Shown here in pieces: positions 1 to 8,357 of a stretch of 17,449 nt of DNA. The stretch is from Eubacteriales bacterium. Lineage in GTDB: Bacteria > Bacillota > Clostridia > Peptostreptococcales > Anaerovoracaceae. The DNA is taken from positions 1 through 17,449 of the forward strand of contig JAQXNW010000030.1 of NCBI GenBank assembly GCA_029098205.1, written 5' to 3'. The translations under genes were made by a program, and so were the position numbers. Below the pieces are notes generated by a model, which was not told the origin of the DNA, searched no databases, and saw only the letters and a list, made by a program, of their open reading frames with translations. Each line of letters begins with the position of its first letter. Within the stretch, counting starts at the first letter, position 1.

Positions 1-439
1 CCGGACTGCTGGAAAAGAGCTTCTTTATTTTTTCTTTGTCGGTTTCGCCATCAATGGCTGCGGCAGCAAGTAAATCCGCCTGTTCCTTGCCAAGGAAAAA
101 GAGGGCTTTTGTCTGATGATCTTTTGTTCCGATTTTTGCAGTCTTGAAAATATCTTCCGACTTCTTCATAGCATCCTCATCGGATATGGATGAATCTAAA
201 GCAATAATTCGATCGGCAAGATAGCGGACAACATTTTTGCTTCGGATTCCCAGATTTTCGGATGAATTTGAGAGGAAATACTGCCTCATTGCTCTTTTCC
301 AAGATTGAGAACTTACTCGAGCGCGGCGGACACCGCCATAAACGGCGGTTTTCGGGCTTCCGGTGTCATCCCTGTTTACATTGGAGGGTGGAAGTGTCTG
401 GATTGCATGAATGTCAAGGAAAAAACGGTTTGTGCTCAT
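1..439 (-). CDS. casC: Type I-E Cascade backbone protein Cas7e (CasC/Cse4), 3' end cut by window edge
   Basis: Cas7e forms the six-copy backbone that wraps the crRNA in the type I-E Cascade complex. I read about 146 codons from the ATG at 439-437 to the left edge. The N-terminus has the family's typical start: a DIHAIQTLPPSNVNRDD stretch at residues 9-25, followed by GSPK, YGGVRRARVSSQS and WKRAMR at residues 28-52. A clear GGAGG site (447-451 on the plus strand as CCTCC) sits 7 bases before the start. It follows casB after a 55-base AT-rich gap, the only non-overlapping junction among the Cas genes here, so it may be translated from its own strong site to supply the many copies needed. The C-terminal half is outside the window, so its integrity cannot be judged. 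Confidence 0.93.
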   Translation of the reverse strand, partial: MSTNRFFLDIHAIQTLPPSNVNRDDTGSPKTAVYGGVRRARVSSQSWKRAMRQYFLSNSSENLGIRSKNVVRYLADRIIALDSSISDEDAMKKSEDIFKTAKIGTKDHQTKALFFLGKEQADLLAAAAIDGETDKEKIKKLFSSSP

Positions 440-494
440 TTTACTGCCTCCTGATTTTTAATGATTAATGATTAATAATGTTTCTCAGCATGTA

Positions 495-1061
495 TTATTC
501 CTGCTTAGGATCAAATCGATAATAGTCACGTGCCCATTTCAGGCAGATCTGCTTACTTCTGCCGTTTTGGTACCAGAACAGATCGTCTGCTAGTTTCGGA
601 AAATTAACAGAAAAAGAGTTCTTGGATTTTCCGAGTTTGAAAAGCTGACGAAGATGATAAGCGAATTCATCCACGGTTGCAGATGTAAGCATCGTATTGA
701 AACGCCGGTCCATGGCGGTAGAGTCTTCCTTATCTCTTATGCGATGAAGAGAAGTTCCAAAACTGCTGCTGTCATCACTTGTCATTTTTGCTGAACCTTG
801 CTGTCCGATTGCGTATAACTGAAGTGCGATCAGTAATGCCTTTTCTTCATAAGTTAATGCGCCGTTTCCCAGATATTCCTGTGGAATAAATGGAAAGAGA
901 ATTGGCCATACTTCCGATGCTTCTTCGTAGTCTCTTCCAGTGGAATTACGAATTGCTGCAAGATCTCGGGTTAGGTTTTTCTGTTCCTGAGGACTGTTTA
1001 ACCGCGTGAGTATGGCGGCCATTGTTCCGTAGACAGATGGTTTATTCATTTCAGTGTTCAA
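495..1061 (-). CDS. casB: Type I-E Cascade small subunit Cse2 (CasB), TTG start
   Basis: Cse2 is the small helical subunit, present as a dimer in Cascade, that stabilises the crRNA and the displaced DNA strand. The 188-residue product is of usual size and carries family-like stretches such as DYEEASEVWPILFPFIP and the basic C-terminal part ending ARDYYRFD. The assignment rests on these plus its place between cas8e and cas7e. The start is a TTG at 1061-1059: AAGGAGG lies 5 bases upstream, encoded inside the last codons of casA. The first ATG (1049) would be 17 bases from that site, which is too far. The gene therefore overlaps casA by 11 bases, consistent with translational coupling. The choice of TTG is inference from spacing. 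Confidence 0.9.
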   Translation of the reverse strand: MNTEMNKPSVYGTMAAILTRLNSPQEQKNLTRDLAAIRNSTGRDYEEASEVWPILFPFIPQEYLGNGALTYEEKALLIALQLYAIGQQGSAKMTSDDSSSFGTSLHRIRDKEDSTAMDRRFNTMLTSATVDEFAYHLRQLFKLGKSKNSFSVNFPKLADDLFWYQNGRSKQICLKWARDYYRFDPKQE

Positions 1062-2799
1062 GCGTTCCTCCTTTACCGAGTGTTTTGTAGATACGATTTA
1101 CGAATTGCCAATATTTTGTAGCGATATTTTCAACATGGGAGTCTTTTTCGATACCGACTAAATCTTTTACGGTGCTGTTTTCAAATAGAGATTCTCCGCG
1201 TCTAAGCACCAGTTTTTTTAATTGCTCCTTCCATTCGAAAATCCGTGTTTCTTTCGAGTCCGTCGGCTGAATTTTGCTAAGCCATTCCTTAAATGCAGGG
1301 TCAATGATCGCATACATTTCTGTGGTTTCTTTTTCAATGAATCCAATTGCAATTGAATCATTTTTAAGATCAAGGCTTCGAATTTCACAGATCCCGCGCA
1401 AATACCCTCTGAATATTTTGGAGATAACATCTTTTGTGGTTTCGACGGCATCGTTGATTCGCAGTACCCATCCGTTTGGGTCAGAATCAGAAATTACCAA
1501 ATCGTTGATCTGAAAGCTATCATATATTTCATCTGTAGGAAGCCAGGAAGTGGCGTTGCCATCATCTTTCATGCTTATACCGACTAAATCTGTCCATCGA
1601 TTGTCAGAAGAAATATGATTCAGTCGTTCGTATTGTTTAAAAATTCCGGGCTGCTTGTTGTATTCTCCGTCTTCGGTTGTCCGCATTGCAATGATGCCGA
1701 AGGATCTCCAGAGAGACTGATCCGCGGTATGTTTTTTTAGAATGTATTGACTTGTTTTTGATCCACTGTCGTTTTTTCTCCATAAAGTCATTGGTTCAAT
1801 AGAATTATCAGAGTGGTCTATTTCTGGAATTTTTACAATAAGGAGACTTAGCGGCTCTGCTATATTGGCGTTCGGATCTATATAGATTGCACGGCTCCAG
1901 TTTGTATATAGTTCCGAAAGGTTGTCGATGGGGCTTTCCATACATAATCGATTTACCACTTCGCCTCCGGAGTATTCCCAGCAGGGCTTTTGTATTCTGC
2001 CGCAGAGATCTTCGTTGTCGGTAGGGGATTCCGGGAAATAGTTCATAACCAGCGTTTCGAATATCGAACGGCCCTGCAGAAAGATGCCTCCAATATCGAA
2101 CAGCCAGCCCTTTGAAGGGCGTTGGTCTGCTGTCGTCAAAGAGACTTTGTCCGCTAGTCCGGAGTATCCTTGGAAGGTTAGAAGCCAGCGGGCAAGTTCC
2201 GCTTCGGATAAAATATCCTTGCGTCCCCTTTTCCCTTTATCGGCATTGGCGATCGGTGAAAATAAAGCTGTTTTATTTTCGCTTTCGGAAATAGTCCGGT
2301 TAAGGTTTTTCCCATAGATGGAGGTTGGCTGATTTTTTTTGGGGATTCGTGACATGATATCTGTCATCTCATCCTGAGTAACCTGGAAAAATGGATGTTT
2401 CGCATCAAAGAGATAGAATTGATCTCTCCATTTTTCCAGGTATTCGCAGACAATCGCAGGAAAATTTCCGCTTTGGTACAGCTCGTTCCAGCAGTCGGAA
2501 ACAGCATCACAGAATTCGTCGTCTTCGTCTGTATCGATCGGATCTGTCTGCTGCCATCGATCGTTGATTTCGATTCCGGGAAGAACATCGCCATCGTAAT
2601 TAAATCTTGAAAAAACCGTTTGAACGATGGAAAGAAGAAAACGCATCACTGCGAAATTCTGTGTCTCCATTTCTCCGGCGAGGGAGCGATATTCGCTTGC
2701 ATACTGAAAAAAATCCAGCAGGGAAACGTCTTTCTTTTCTCCGGTTCTCTCGACTAGAACTGAAATCCACGGTTCGTCTAATAAATTGAATCTACCCAT
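1051..2799 (-). CDS. casA: Type I-E Cascade large subunit Cas8e (CasA/Cse1)
   Basis: Cas8e recognises the PAM, opens the target DNA and recruits Cas3. The protein has 582 residues, somewhat longer than the roughly 500 of the E. coli protein. It begins with the characteristic FNLLDEPWISV segment (residues 4-14) and has further family-like stretches: FYLFDAKHPFFQV near residue 130, LLTFQGYSGLADK near 210 and GGIFLQGRSIFETL near 240. The ATG at 2799 lies inside the last codons of cas3 (8-base overlap), and GAGAGG is about 8 bases upstream. The 3' end holds the ribosome binding site of casB. The sequence is too divergent for me to point to individual PAM-contacting residues, but gene order and the N-terminal signature make the call firm. 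Confidence 0.93.
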   Translation of the reverse strand: MGRFNLLDEPWISVLVERTGEKKDVSLLDFFQYASEYRSLAGEMETQNFAVMRFLLSIVQTVFSRFNYDGDVLPGIEINDRWQQTDPIDTDEDDEFCDAVSDCWNELYQSGNFPAIVCEYLEKWRDQFYLFDAKHPFFQVTQDEMTDIMSRIPKKNQPTSIYGKNLNRTISESENKTALFSPIANADKGKRGRKDILSEAELARWLLTFQGYSGLADKVSLTTADQRPSKGWLFDIGGIFLQGRSIFETLVMNYFPESPTDNEDLCGRIQKPCWEYSGGEVVNRLCMESPIDNLSELYTNWSRAIYIDPNANIAEPLSLLIVKIPEIDHSDNSIEPMTLWRKNDSGSKTSQYILKKHTADQSLWRSFGIIAMRTTEDGEYNKQPGIFKQYERLNHISSDNRWTDLVGISMKDDGNATSWLPTDEIYDSFQINDLVISDSDPNGWVLRINDAVETTKDVISKIFRGYLRGICEIRSLDLKNDSIAIGFIEKETTEMYAIIDPAFKEWLSKIQPTDSKETRIFEWKEQLKKLVLRRGESLFENSTVKDLVGIEKDSHVENIATKYWQFVNRIYKTLGKGGTLEH

Positions 2800-5569
2800 T
2801 TTCTTTTACCTCTCGAAGTCCAAATTCTTTGTCATATTTCAGAATAATACCGTTTAATTCAAATTGTCCATCTTTATCGAAAATAATTCCCAGAGTTCCC
2901 CTCAGCCAAGGCTGATTTTGCCATTTCGGTAAATAGGTGAGATTATATTTTTCGAGATATTCAATAGTTTTTGAAATGCCTGCGCTTATTACAGCGAAAT
3001 GCGGCAGCCGAATTGTTTGTTTCGCTAATTCTTTTGCGATTTTCGGGTCGTCAATTTGTGTGGAAATATCTTGTTCCTGCCCGAATATCCCGTATCCGTT
3101 CCCGATTTTCTTTACCGCGATAACTTCAATGGATTCTGCGGCATCCCGGACCTGCGCGGCGGCTTTTTCCTCTGTATTTGAGTAATCTGGATTTTTTAGC
3201 CAGCCGATCAGGGTGTATTTTTCCTTATCCGGTTCGATCTTATTTAAAGGCCGCTCTATGCGGTATACGTGCGCGCTTTCCTCTTTCTTTTTATGAATAA
3301 TCTCCATCTCATCTTTGCTTTTTTGATAGATAGATTGAAGTTCCTCTGGCAATGTAAGTTTTTCATCCCCATACACTTGGTTTATCAGCAATGGAATGTC
3401 GGAAGGGATTCGTATTTCTTCCGGAAGATGATATTGCGTCCGGATCAGCAGATATTTTCCGTAGACATACTCTGTGCCTTTTTCAAAATCGAATTGCGGA
3501 TCTGTTCCCATTATGTATACGGCAGGAGCTGCAAGTTTTTCCGGCCGTTCAATGTCATGTCGATGAAGACGCCCGATTCTTTGGAGTAATAAATCTACCG
3601 GGCAGAGATCTGTAATTAATACATCAAAATCGATATCAAGGGACTGTTCGATTACCTGCGTCCCTATTATGATCTTTCTTTCCGGTCGATTTCCGTTCTT
3701 TCCGATCATTTTCATTAAATCGGATTCCTTTTTCACCCGGTCTTCAGCAATGAATGCGGAATGGAGCACATCGACGGTGTCGCTGCCGAAGCGGGCCTTG
3801 CATTCTTCTCCAAGCCGCTGGGCTCTTTTTACTGTATTTACAATAATCCCGAGGACACCTCCGTCATCCAGAAGATTTTCGATGGTTGCGAAGAGATCTT
3901 CTTCATGAAGCCGGTTGACTTGGATCACTTTGTCTTTCGTTGGAGAAAAGTCGGTTTGAACATGCACTTCGTTTTTATCCGTGTAACTGATCAGAGGATA
4001 GCTAGTTCCGTCCAGTGCTTCAGGAAAAGCGATGTCTTTCTTTTTCACGCCTTTTCCCAAAAGATATTGAGTGATAAGCTCTTTCCGTCTGTCTTTCGGT
4101 AATGTAGCGGAAGCAAGAATTACGGGTGCTCCGTAGGCGCCCATCCAGCGGATCGCTTCATATAGATATTGCTGCATGTATGTGTCATACGCATGAACTT
4201 CATCAATGATTACTATCTTTTTACTGAACCCCAGGTGCCGTAAAGCCAAGTGCTTTTGTTTCAGTGCGGAGAGAAGAAAACCATCCACGGTTCCGACAAC
4301 GAAATCATCAAGAGAAGTTTTCTTTCTTCCGGAGAACCATTCGTTTACAAAAATACCTCCATTCTCTTCTTCGTCGATGTTGATCGCATTTGAAGAAGTG
4401 GTTTTCAATTGGTTCATTTCTTCATTGAGTGCTGCTTTTCCATGACAAAGTCTCAGAGATTGCTTGCTGCCGTAATAGTCTGTGACATGTTCCAGCCATT
4501 GGTGAACTCGTCCGAACATTCCGTTGGAAGTCGCTTGTGTTGGAAGTCCAAAAAACAATCCGCTGCTTCCGGTTTTCGCAGCAATCTCTTCTGCTGCGGC
4601 AAGAGCAGCTTCTGTTTTTCCCAATCCCATGGGAGCTTCTAATATCAGGATTCCAGGATTGTGAATGCTTTCTGCAGTTTTATAAACAACTTCCTGAAAA
4701 TTTCGCGGCTTAAATCCAAAGCGGCTTGTGAATAATTCATTCATGGATGGATAACTTGAGATCTGAAGAGGCAGATTCCGCATCCATGAGACTACGCCGT
4801 TTCTGCACCTTTCTTCACTGTCAGGAACAGAGTCAGCATCAATATTTCTGAGTGGAAAATATTCGGTGTTGCTTGAGATCCAGTCTGCCATAATCAAAAG
4901 GCCGGAATAGATCACCTGACAAGGCTTGGATAGCTCAGGGAGATCTTTTGCAGAAGTGAACTCGCTTTCACTTAGAGCCCAATGGAATATTTTTTCCTGT
5001 GCATTCTTCCATTCGGAAGCGATGTCGGAGTCCTCATTTTCGCTCTGGAAGTAATTTGCAGTATATGCAGACTGATCTTCAACATCCAGTTCGCTGTCGA
5101 CGGGTTTTCCATGGTGACCGCCGATGATGGATCCGATATCGTCTTTTACATGGAATTCTTTCTTTAATAAATATTCTCCGGCGATGGAGTGGTGTGATTT
5201 CCTTGGATAAGTGAGATTCAAGACGGATATGCCGCGAAAACCTGCCTGCTCAAGTTTTTCAAGAAGCATCGCGTCAAGGTCTGGTGAATTGCCGTATCCC
5301 TTTTGAATCTGGAAAGCGGGAGTCGCTTTTCCAATATCGTGAATGGCTCCGAGGAAAGCGGCTAGATTTGCGGCGGTTTCCTCGTTCGATGGTTTTATGG
5401 ACTGCACGCAGAATTCTTTCTGGCGGCTGCTGAGCCAGTTATTCCAAAGCCATCGGGTGACATTCATTGTGTCTGCCAGATGTGTTGTCAGCGGCAGCCA
5501 GAAGAATCGGCTTTCCCGTTCTTCCTTTTTTGCCCAAAGCGATGCAGCTTGACGAGCTTGAAGTTCCAT
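2792..5569 (-). CDS. cas3: CRISPR-associated nuclease-helicase Cas3 (HD + SF2 helicase), type I-E
   Basis: Cas3 is recruited by target-bound Cascade and unwinds and degrades the DNA strand. The 925-residue protein appears complete. The N-terminal HD nuclease has H30, the H77-D78 pair, H126-H127, H152-H153 and the ADW motif with D229. The helicase follows: Walker A EAPMGLGKTE (311-320, K318), DEVH box (456-459), SAT motif III (487-489), the GTQVIEQSLDIDFD segment (636-649) and motif VI QRIGRLHR (663-670). All expected catalytic residues are present, so it is probably active. The ATG at 5569 has GGGG about 6 bases upstream, a weak site. It is the first gene of the cas operon and has a 230-base leader after the metY terminator. 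Confidence 0.97.
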   Translation of the reverse strand: MELQARQAASLWAKKEERESRFFWLPLTTHLADTMNVTRWLWNNWLSSRQKEFCVQSIKPSNEETAANLAAFLGAIHDIGKATPAFQIQKGYGNSPDLDAMLLEKLEQAGFRGISVLNLTYPRKSHHSIAGEYLLKKEFHVKDDIGSIIGGHHGKPVDSELDVEDQSAYTANYFQSENEDSDIASEWKNAQEKIFHWALSESEFTSAKDLPELSKPCQVIYSGLLIMADWISSNTEYFPLRNIDADSVPDSEERCRNGVVSWMRNLPLQISSYPSMNELFTSRFGFKPRNFQEVVYKTAESIHNPGILILEAPMGLGKTEAALAAAEEIAAKTGSSGLFFGLPTQATSNGMFGRVHQWLEHVTDYYGSKQSLRLCHGKAALNEEMNQLKTTSSNAINIDEEENGGIFVNEWFSGRKKTSLDDFVVGTVDGFLLSALKQKHLALRHLGFSKKIVIIDEVHAYDTYMQQYLYEAIRWMGAYGAPVILASATLPKDRRKELITQYLLGKGVKKKDIAFPEALDGTSYPLISYTDKNEVHVQTDFSPTKDKVIQVNRLHEEDLFATIENLLDDGGVLGIIVNTVKRAQRLGEECKARFGSDTVDVLHSAFIAEDRVKKESDLMKMIGKNGNRPERKIIIGTQVIEQSLDIDFDVLITDLCPVDLLLQRIGRLHRHDIERPEKLAAPAVYIMGTDPQFDFEKGTEYVYGKYLLIRTQYHLPEEIRIPSDIPLLINQVYGDEKLTLPEELQSIYQKSKDEMEIIHKKKEESAHVYRIERPLNKIEPDKEKYTLIGWLKNPDYSNTEEKAAAQVRDAAESIEVIAVKKIGNGYGIFGQEQDISTQIDDPKIAKELAKQTIRLPHFAVISAGISKTIEYLEKYNLTYLPKWQNQPWLRGTLGIIFDKDGQFELNGIILKYDKEFGLREVKENG

Positions 5570-5735
5570 AGTGACCCCATTGATTTCTTTACAAGTATTC
5601 TTGAATTTAATAAATGTAGAGCTCAGATATTCAATAATAATTCAATAGCTCTTCCTGATGGTATTAGTATATAGCATGTTATATCCAAAATTTCGGACTT
5701 AGTTGAATTTTCCGGAAATATTTTTTCTTTGTCAA
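5570..5735 (-). promoter_or_regulatory. Leader and probable promoter region of the cas operon
   Basis: This AT-rich stretch between the metY terminator and cas3 must hold the cas promoter. Two weak candidates are visible on the minus strand. One is TTGACA at 5735-5730 with a poor -10 (GAAAAT) 17 bases on. The other is an extended -10, TGCTATATA, with its hexamer at 5673-5668 and no good -35. An ATTCAATA direct repeat (5629-5636 and 5640-5647) lies in the leader and could be a regulator site or chance in AT-rich DNA. No gene is seen in 5570-5790. Confidence 0.35.
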
Positions 5736-5790
5736 ATATTTGTACGCTTTATCAAAATGTGGAATGTCTCTCCACCGGGATTATTCATGA

Positions 5791-5840
5791 TTTTTAAAAA
5801 GAAAATGGCACCGGGCCCCCTTTGTAGGAAGTCTGGTGCC
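5791..5840 (-). terminator. Intrinsic terminator after metY
   Basis: On the minus strand a GGCACC (5840-5835) and GGTGCC (5812-5807) stem, with a GGGGGCCC run inside, is followed by a T-rich tail (ATTTTCTTTTTAAAA, read from 5806). It lies 34 bases past the metY stop and separates the met operon from the cas operon transcribed in the same direction. Confidence 0.75.
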
Positions 5841-5873
5841 GAAGAATCATTCTTCTTATATTTTTGGATGTCC

Positions 5874-7148
5874 TTAGATTGCTTCCAGAGCCTGCTTCAG
5901 GTCATCGATGATGTCGTCCGCGTTTTCAAGACCGAGGGACAGACGTACCTGATCCGGACCTACGCCGGCCGCGACGAGTTCCTCGTCCGTAAGCTGGCGG
6001 TGCGTCGACGAAGCCGGGTGAAGAATGCAGGTCCGCGCGTCCGCGACATGCGTTTCGATGCCGGCGAGCTTGAGGTGCTTCATGAATTCCTCCGCCGCTT
6101 TCCGTCCGCCTTTGACGCAGAAGGAAACAACGCCGCAGGTGCCGTTCGGCATGTACTTTTTCGCTCTCTCATAGAACGGATCTCCCGGAAGTCCCGGATA
6201 GTTTACTTTTGTTACGTTCGGATGGCTGGACAGGAACTCCGCGACTTTCTGCGCAGTGCTGCAGTGGCGCTCCATACGGACAGCCAGAGATTCCAGGCCG
6301 AGGTTCAGGATGTATGCGTTCATCGGAGACTGGATCGAACCGAAGTCACGCATGAGCTGGGCGGTGATCTTTGTAATGTACGCGCCCTCTTTTCCGAAAC
6401 GTTCCGCGTATGTGATGCCGTGATAGGATTCGTCCGGAGTTGTGAGCCCCGGGAATTTATCCGCGTGTGCCATCCAGTCAAAGTTTCCGGAGTCTACGAC
6501 GCAGCCGCCGATGGTCGCATCATGACCGTCCATGTACTTTGTCGTCGAATGTGTCACGATGTCCGCGCCCCATTCAAACGGATGGCAGTTGATCGGCGTC
6601 GCGAATGTATTGTCGACGATCAGCGGAACACCGTGCGCGTGCGCCGCTTTCGCGAAACGCTCGATGTCAAAGACGATCAGGGACGGATTCGCCAGAGTCT
6701 CTCCGAATACGGCTTTTGTGTTCGGCTTAAACGCAGCCTCAAGTTCCTCGTCGGAGCACTCCGGGCTTACGAATGTGAAATCAATGCCCATCTTCCGCAT
6801 CGTTACGTTGAAGAGGTTGTACGTTCCTCCGTAAATCGCGGTGGAAGCGACAACATGGTCTCCTGCCGTCGCGATGTTGAATACGGAGAAGAAATTCGCG
6901 GCCTGTCCGGAGGAAGTCAGGATCGCGGCTGTACCGCCTTCCAGCGCTGCGATCTTCGCAGCGACGCGGTCGTTCGTCGGATTTGCGAGGCGGGAGTAGA
7001 AATATCCGTCCGCTTCCAGATCAAACAGTTTTCCCATGTCTTCACTGGTGTCGTACTTGAACGTTGTGCTCTGCACAATCGGGAAAAGGCGCGGTTCGCC
7101 GTTTTTCGGCTCGTATCCCGCGTGGATGCATTTTGTGTCGGTTTTCAT
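5874..7148 (-). CDS. metY: O-acetylhomoserine sulfhydrylase (O-acetylhomoserine aminocarboxypropyltransferase), PLP enzyme
   Basis: This cytosolic PLP enzyme makes homocysteine from O-acetylhomoserine and sulfide. The 424 residues are the usual MetY length, longer than cystathionine gamma-synthases. Visible fold-type I features are YSRLANPT (51-58, Y51 and R53 for PLP phosphate), SSGQAA (79-84), YGGTYNLF (106-113), the cofactor-ring aspartate in VDNTFATP (D179) and the Schiff-base lysine in HSTTKYMDGH (K204). The MetY-type insert around residues 230-270 (HGITYAERFGKEGAY) is present. The start ATG at 7148 has AGGAGGG about 8 bases upstream. It lies 129 bases after metA with no terminator between, so both are probably transcribed from the T-box-controlled promoter at 8609-8637. 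The preceding MetA has the acetyl-specific residue, which supports the acetylhomoserine substrate. Confidence 0.94.
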   Translation of the reverse strand: MKTDTKCIHAGYEPKNGEPRLFPIVQSTTFKYDTSEDMGKLFDLEADGYFYSRLANPTNDRVAAKIAALEGGTAAILTSSGQAANFFSVFNIATAGDHVVASTAIYGGTYNLFNVTMRKMGIDFTFVSPECSDEELEAAFKPNTKAVFGETLANPSLIVFDIERFAKAAHAHGVPLIVDNTFATPINCHPFEWGADIVTHSTTKYMDGHDATIGGCVVDSGNFDWMAHADKFPGLTTPDESYHGITYAERFGKEGAYITKITAQLMRDFGSIQSPMNAYILNLGLESLAVRMERHCSTAQKVAEFLSSHPNVTKVNYPGLPGDPFYERAKKYMPNGTCGVVSFCVKGGRKAAEEFMKHLKLAGIETHVADARTCILHPASSTHRQLTDEELVAAGVGPDQVRLSLGLENADDIIDDLKQALEAI

Positions 7149-7167
7149 CGGTCAGCCCTCCTGCTTC

Positions 7168-7203
7168 CTTACGTAATGGGTTCTGTTTCCTTTCTTACGT
7201 AAT
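7168..7203 (-). repeat. Direct repeat ATTACGTAAG in the metA-metY spacer
   Basis: ATTACGTAAG occurs at 7203-7194 and again at 7177-7168 on the minus strand, each followed by a similar purine-rich stretch (AAAGGAAACAG and GAAGCAGGAGG). The second copy leads into the real metY ribosome binding site, so this looks like a small duplication of the translation start region. Confidence 0.55.
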
Positions 7204-7209
7204 CGATTT

Positions 7210-7233
7210 GTTTGAGAAATAGTTTGAGAAATA
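7210..7233. repeat. Perfect 12-bp tandem repeat in the metA-metY spacer
   Basis: GTTTGAGAAATA is present twice with no gap, at 7210-7221 and 7222-7233. It lies 60-85 bases upstream of the metY start. No function is evident; replication slippage is the simplest source. Confidence 0.7.
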
Positions 7234-7277
7234 GCAAGTGTATCGAAAACCGCGAGACGCCTCCCGCGTATTTCAGA

Positions 7278-8231
7278 TCAATCGATATGAAGACCAGACC
7301 GTACCCACTGATTGCCGTCGATCTCACGGAGGTTGTACGGCGTCGTCTGGTACAGGAAATAGTTGACCCAGTTCGCGTACAGCTGATGCCCGCTGGACCG
7401 CCAGGTTACCTTCGGCTCTTTGGATGGATCATCATCCGGGAAATAGTTGTGCGGAAGCTGGATGTTTTTCCCCGCTTTCAGGTCACGGAGATACTCGTTC
7501 TTCAGCGTATCCCGGTCGTATTCCGCATGCCCCATCAGGAAAATCTGCCGTCCGTTGTCGGTTTTCACTGCGTAAACGCCGGCTTCCGGAGAAGACGCCA
7601 TGATAGTGAGCTCCGGAACGGCCTCAATATCCTCCCGGAGCACGGTTGTGTGCCTTGAATGCGGAATGTAGAATTCGTCGTTGAATCCGCGGAAAAGAAT
7701 ATAATTCGACCGCTCAACATGGTGCTTGTATACGCCGAACAGCTTCTGTGGAAGCGTTCTCTTCGGAATGCCGTAGTGATAATACAGCGCCGCCTGCGCG
7801 CCCCAGCAGATGTGAAGCGTCGAGTGAACGTGGGTTTTGCTCCATTCCATGATCTCGCAGAGTTCGTCCCAGTATTCGACTTCTTCAAAGTCCAGAAGCT
7901 CGACCGGCGCGCCGGTGATGATCAGACCGTCGAAGGTCTGGTCTTTCACGTCGTCAAAGTTCCGGTAGAACGCGAGCATATGCTCGAGGGATGTGTTCTT
8001 GAATTCGTGACCGGACGGCGCGATCAGATCCAGTTCGATCTGAATCGGCGTATTTCCGAGAACGCGGGCGAGCTGCGTCTCGGTTTCGATTTTCGTCGGC
8101 ATCAGGTTAAGAAGAAGAACCCTGAGCGGACGGATGTCCTGGGTCATAGCTCGGGTCTCGGTCATAAAGAAAATATTTTCCTTCTCCAGCGTTTTCGCGG
8201 CTGGAAGGTCATTTGCGATTTTAATCGGCAT
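7278..8231 (-). CDS. metA: Homoserine O-acetyltransferase, MetA family (predicted acetyl-CoA specific)
   Basis: MetA acylates homoserine, the committed step of methionine synthesis. The 317 residues align end to end with E. coli MetA from memory (PIKIANDLPA start, NLMPTKIETE at 42-51, WRSSGHQLYANW near the C-terminus). The nucleophile is C142 in ICWGAQAAL, with H234 and E236 in GHAEYD matching the catalytic His and Glu. Position 111 is Glu (ITGAPVELL), where E. coli has Gly. In published work on this family that residue separates acetyl- from succinyl-CoA use, so an acetyltransferase is predicted, matching the metY product downstream. The start ATG at 8231 has AAAGGTG upstream. Regulation is by a long T-box leader. 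Confidence 0.95.
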   Translation of the reverse strand: MPIKIANDLPAAKTLEKENIFFMTETRAMTQDIRPLRVLLLNLMPTKIETETQLARVLGNTPIQIELDLIAPSGHEFKNTSLEHMLAFYRNFDDVKDQTFDGLIITGAPVELLDFEEVEYWDELCEIMEWSKTHVHSTLHICWGAQAALYYHYGIPKRTLPQKLFGVYKHHVERSNYILFRGFNDEFYIPHSRHTTVLREDIEAVPELTIMASSPEAGVYAVKTDNGRQIFLMGHAEYDRDTLKNEYLRDLKAGKNIQLPHNYFPDDDPSKEPKVTWRSSGHQLYANWVNYFLYQTTPYNLREIDGNQWVRSGLHID

Positions 8232-8293
8232 TGGATGTCACCTTTTCTTTCGGTTTCTCTGTAATAGCGGATGTGCTTCTTTTTTCCGGGCAT

Positions 8294-8320
8294 GAAAAAT
8301 GCCCCTGATGCTGGGGGCAT
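8294..8320 (-). terminator. Second terminator-like hairpin between the T-box and metA
   Basis: On the minus strand ATGCCCC (8320-8314) and GGGGCAT (8305-8299) form a perfect 7-bp stem with an 8-base loop, followed by five T (8298-8294). It starts directly after the U-tract of the T-box terminator. Its 5' arm (GCCCC) can also pair with the GGGGC in the 3' arm of that terminator, so the two hairpins may compete. Confidence 0.6.
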
Positions 8321-8357
8321 AAAAAAACGCCCCAAAGCTCCAATTAACTTTGAGACG
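8321..8357 (-). terminator. Regulated T-box terminator
   Basis: CGTCTCAAAG (8357-8348) pairs over ten positions, including two G-U, with CTTTGGGGCG (8337-8328), followed by seven T (8327-8321). Its 5' arm is shared with the antiterminator, where CTCAAA (8354-8349) pairs instead with TTTGAG (8392-8387). Confidence 0.85.

Noticed and set aside
452..482. TTAATGATTAATGATTAATAATG repeats between casB and casC as a regulator site
   Set aside because: Short AT-rich repetition in an intra-operon gap; no evidence beyond composition.
5629..5647. ATTCAATA repeats near cas3 as a possible CRISPR or leader repeat
   Set aside because: Only 8 bp, two copies, in AT-rich DNA with no spacer-sized interval; not a CRISPR array. 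No array is present anywhere in the window.
5703..7202. Long plus-strand open frame (499 codons) antisense to metY
   Set aside because: It lies over the well-supported metY gene, is rich in Arg, Cys and Val as expected for the antisense of a GC-rich gene, has no ribosome binding site and shows no recognisable domain.
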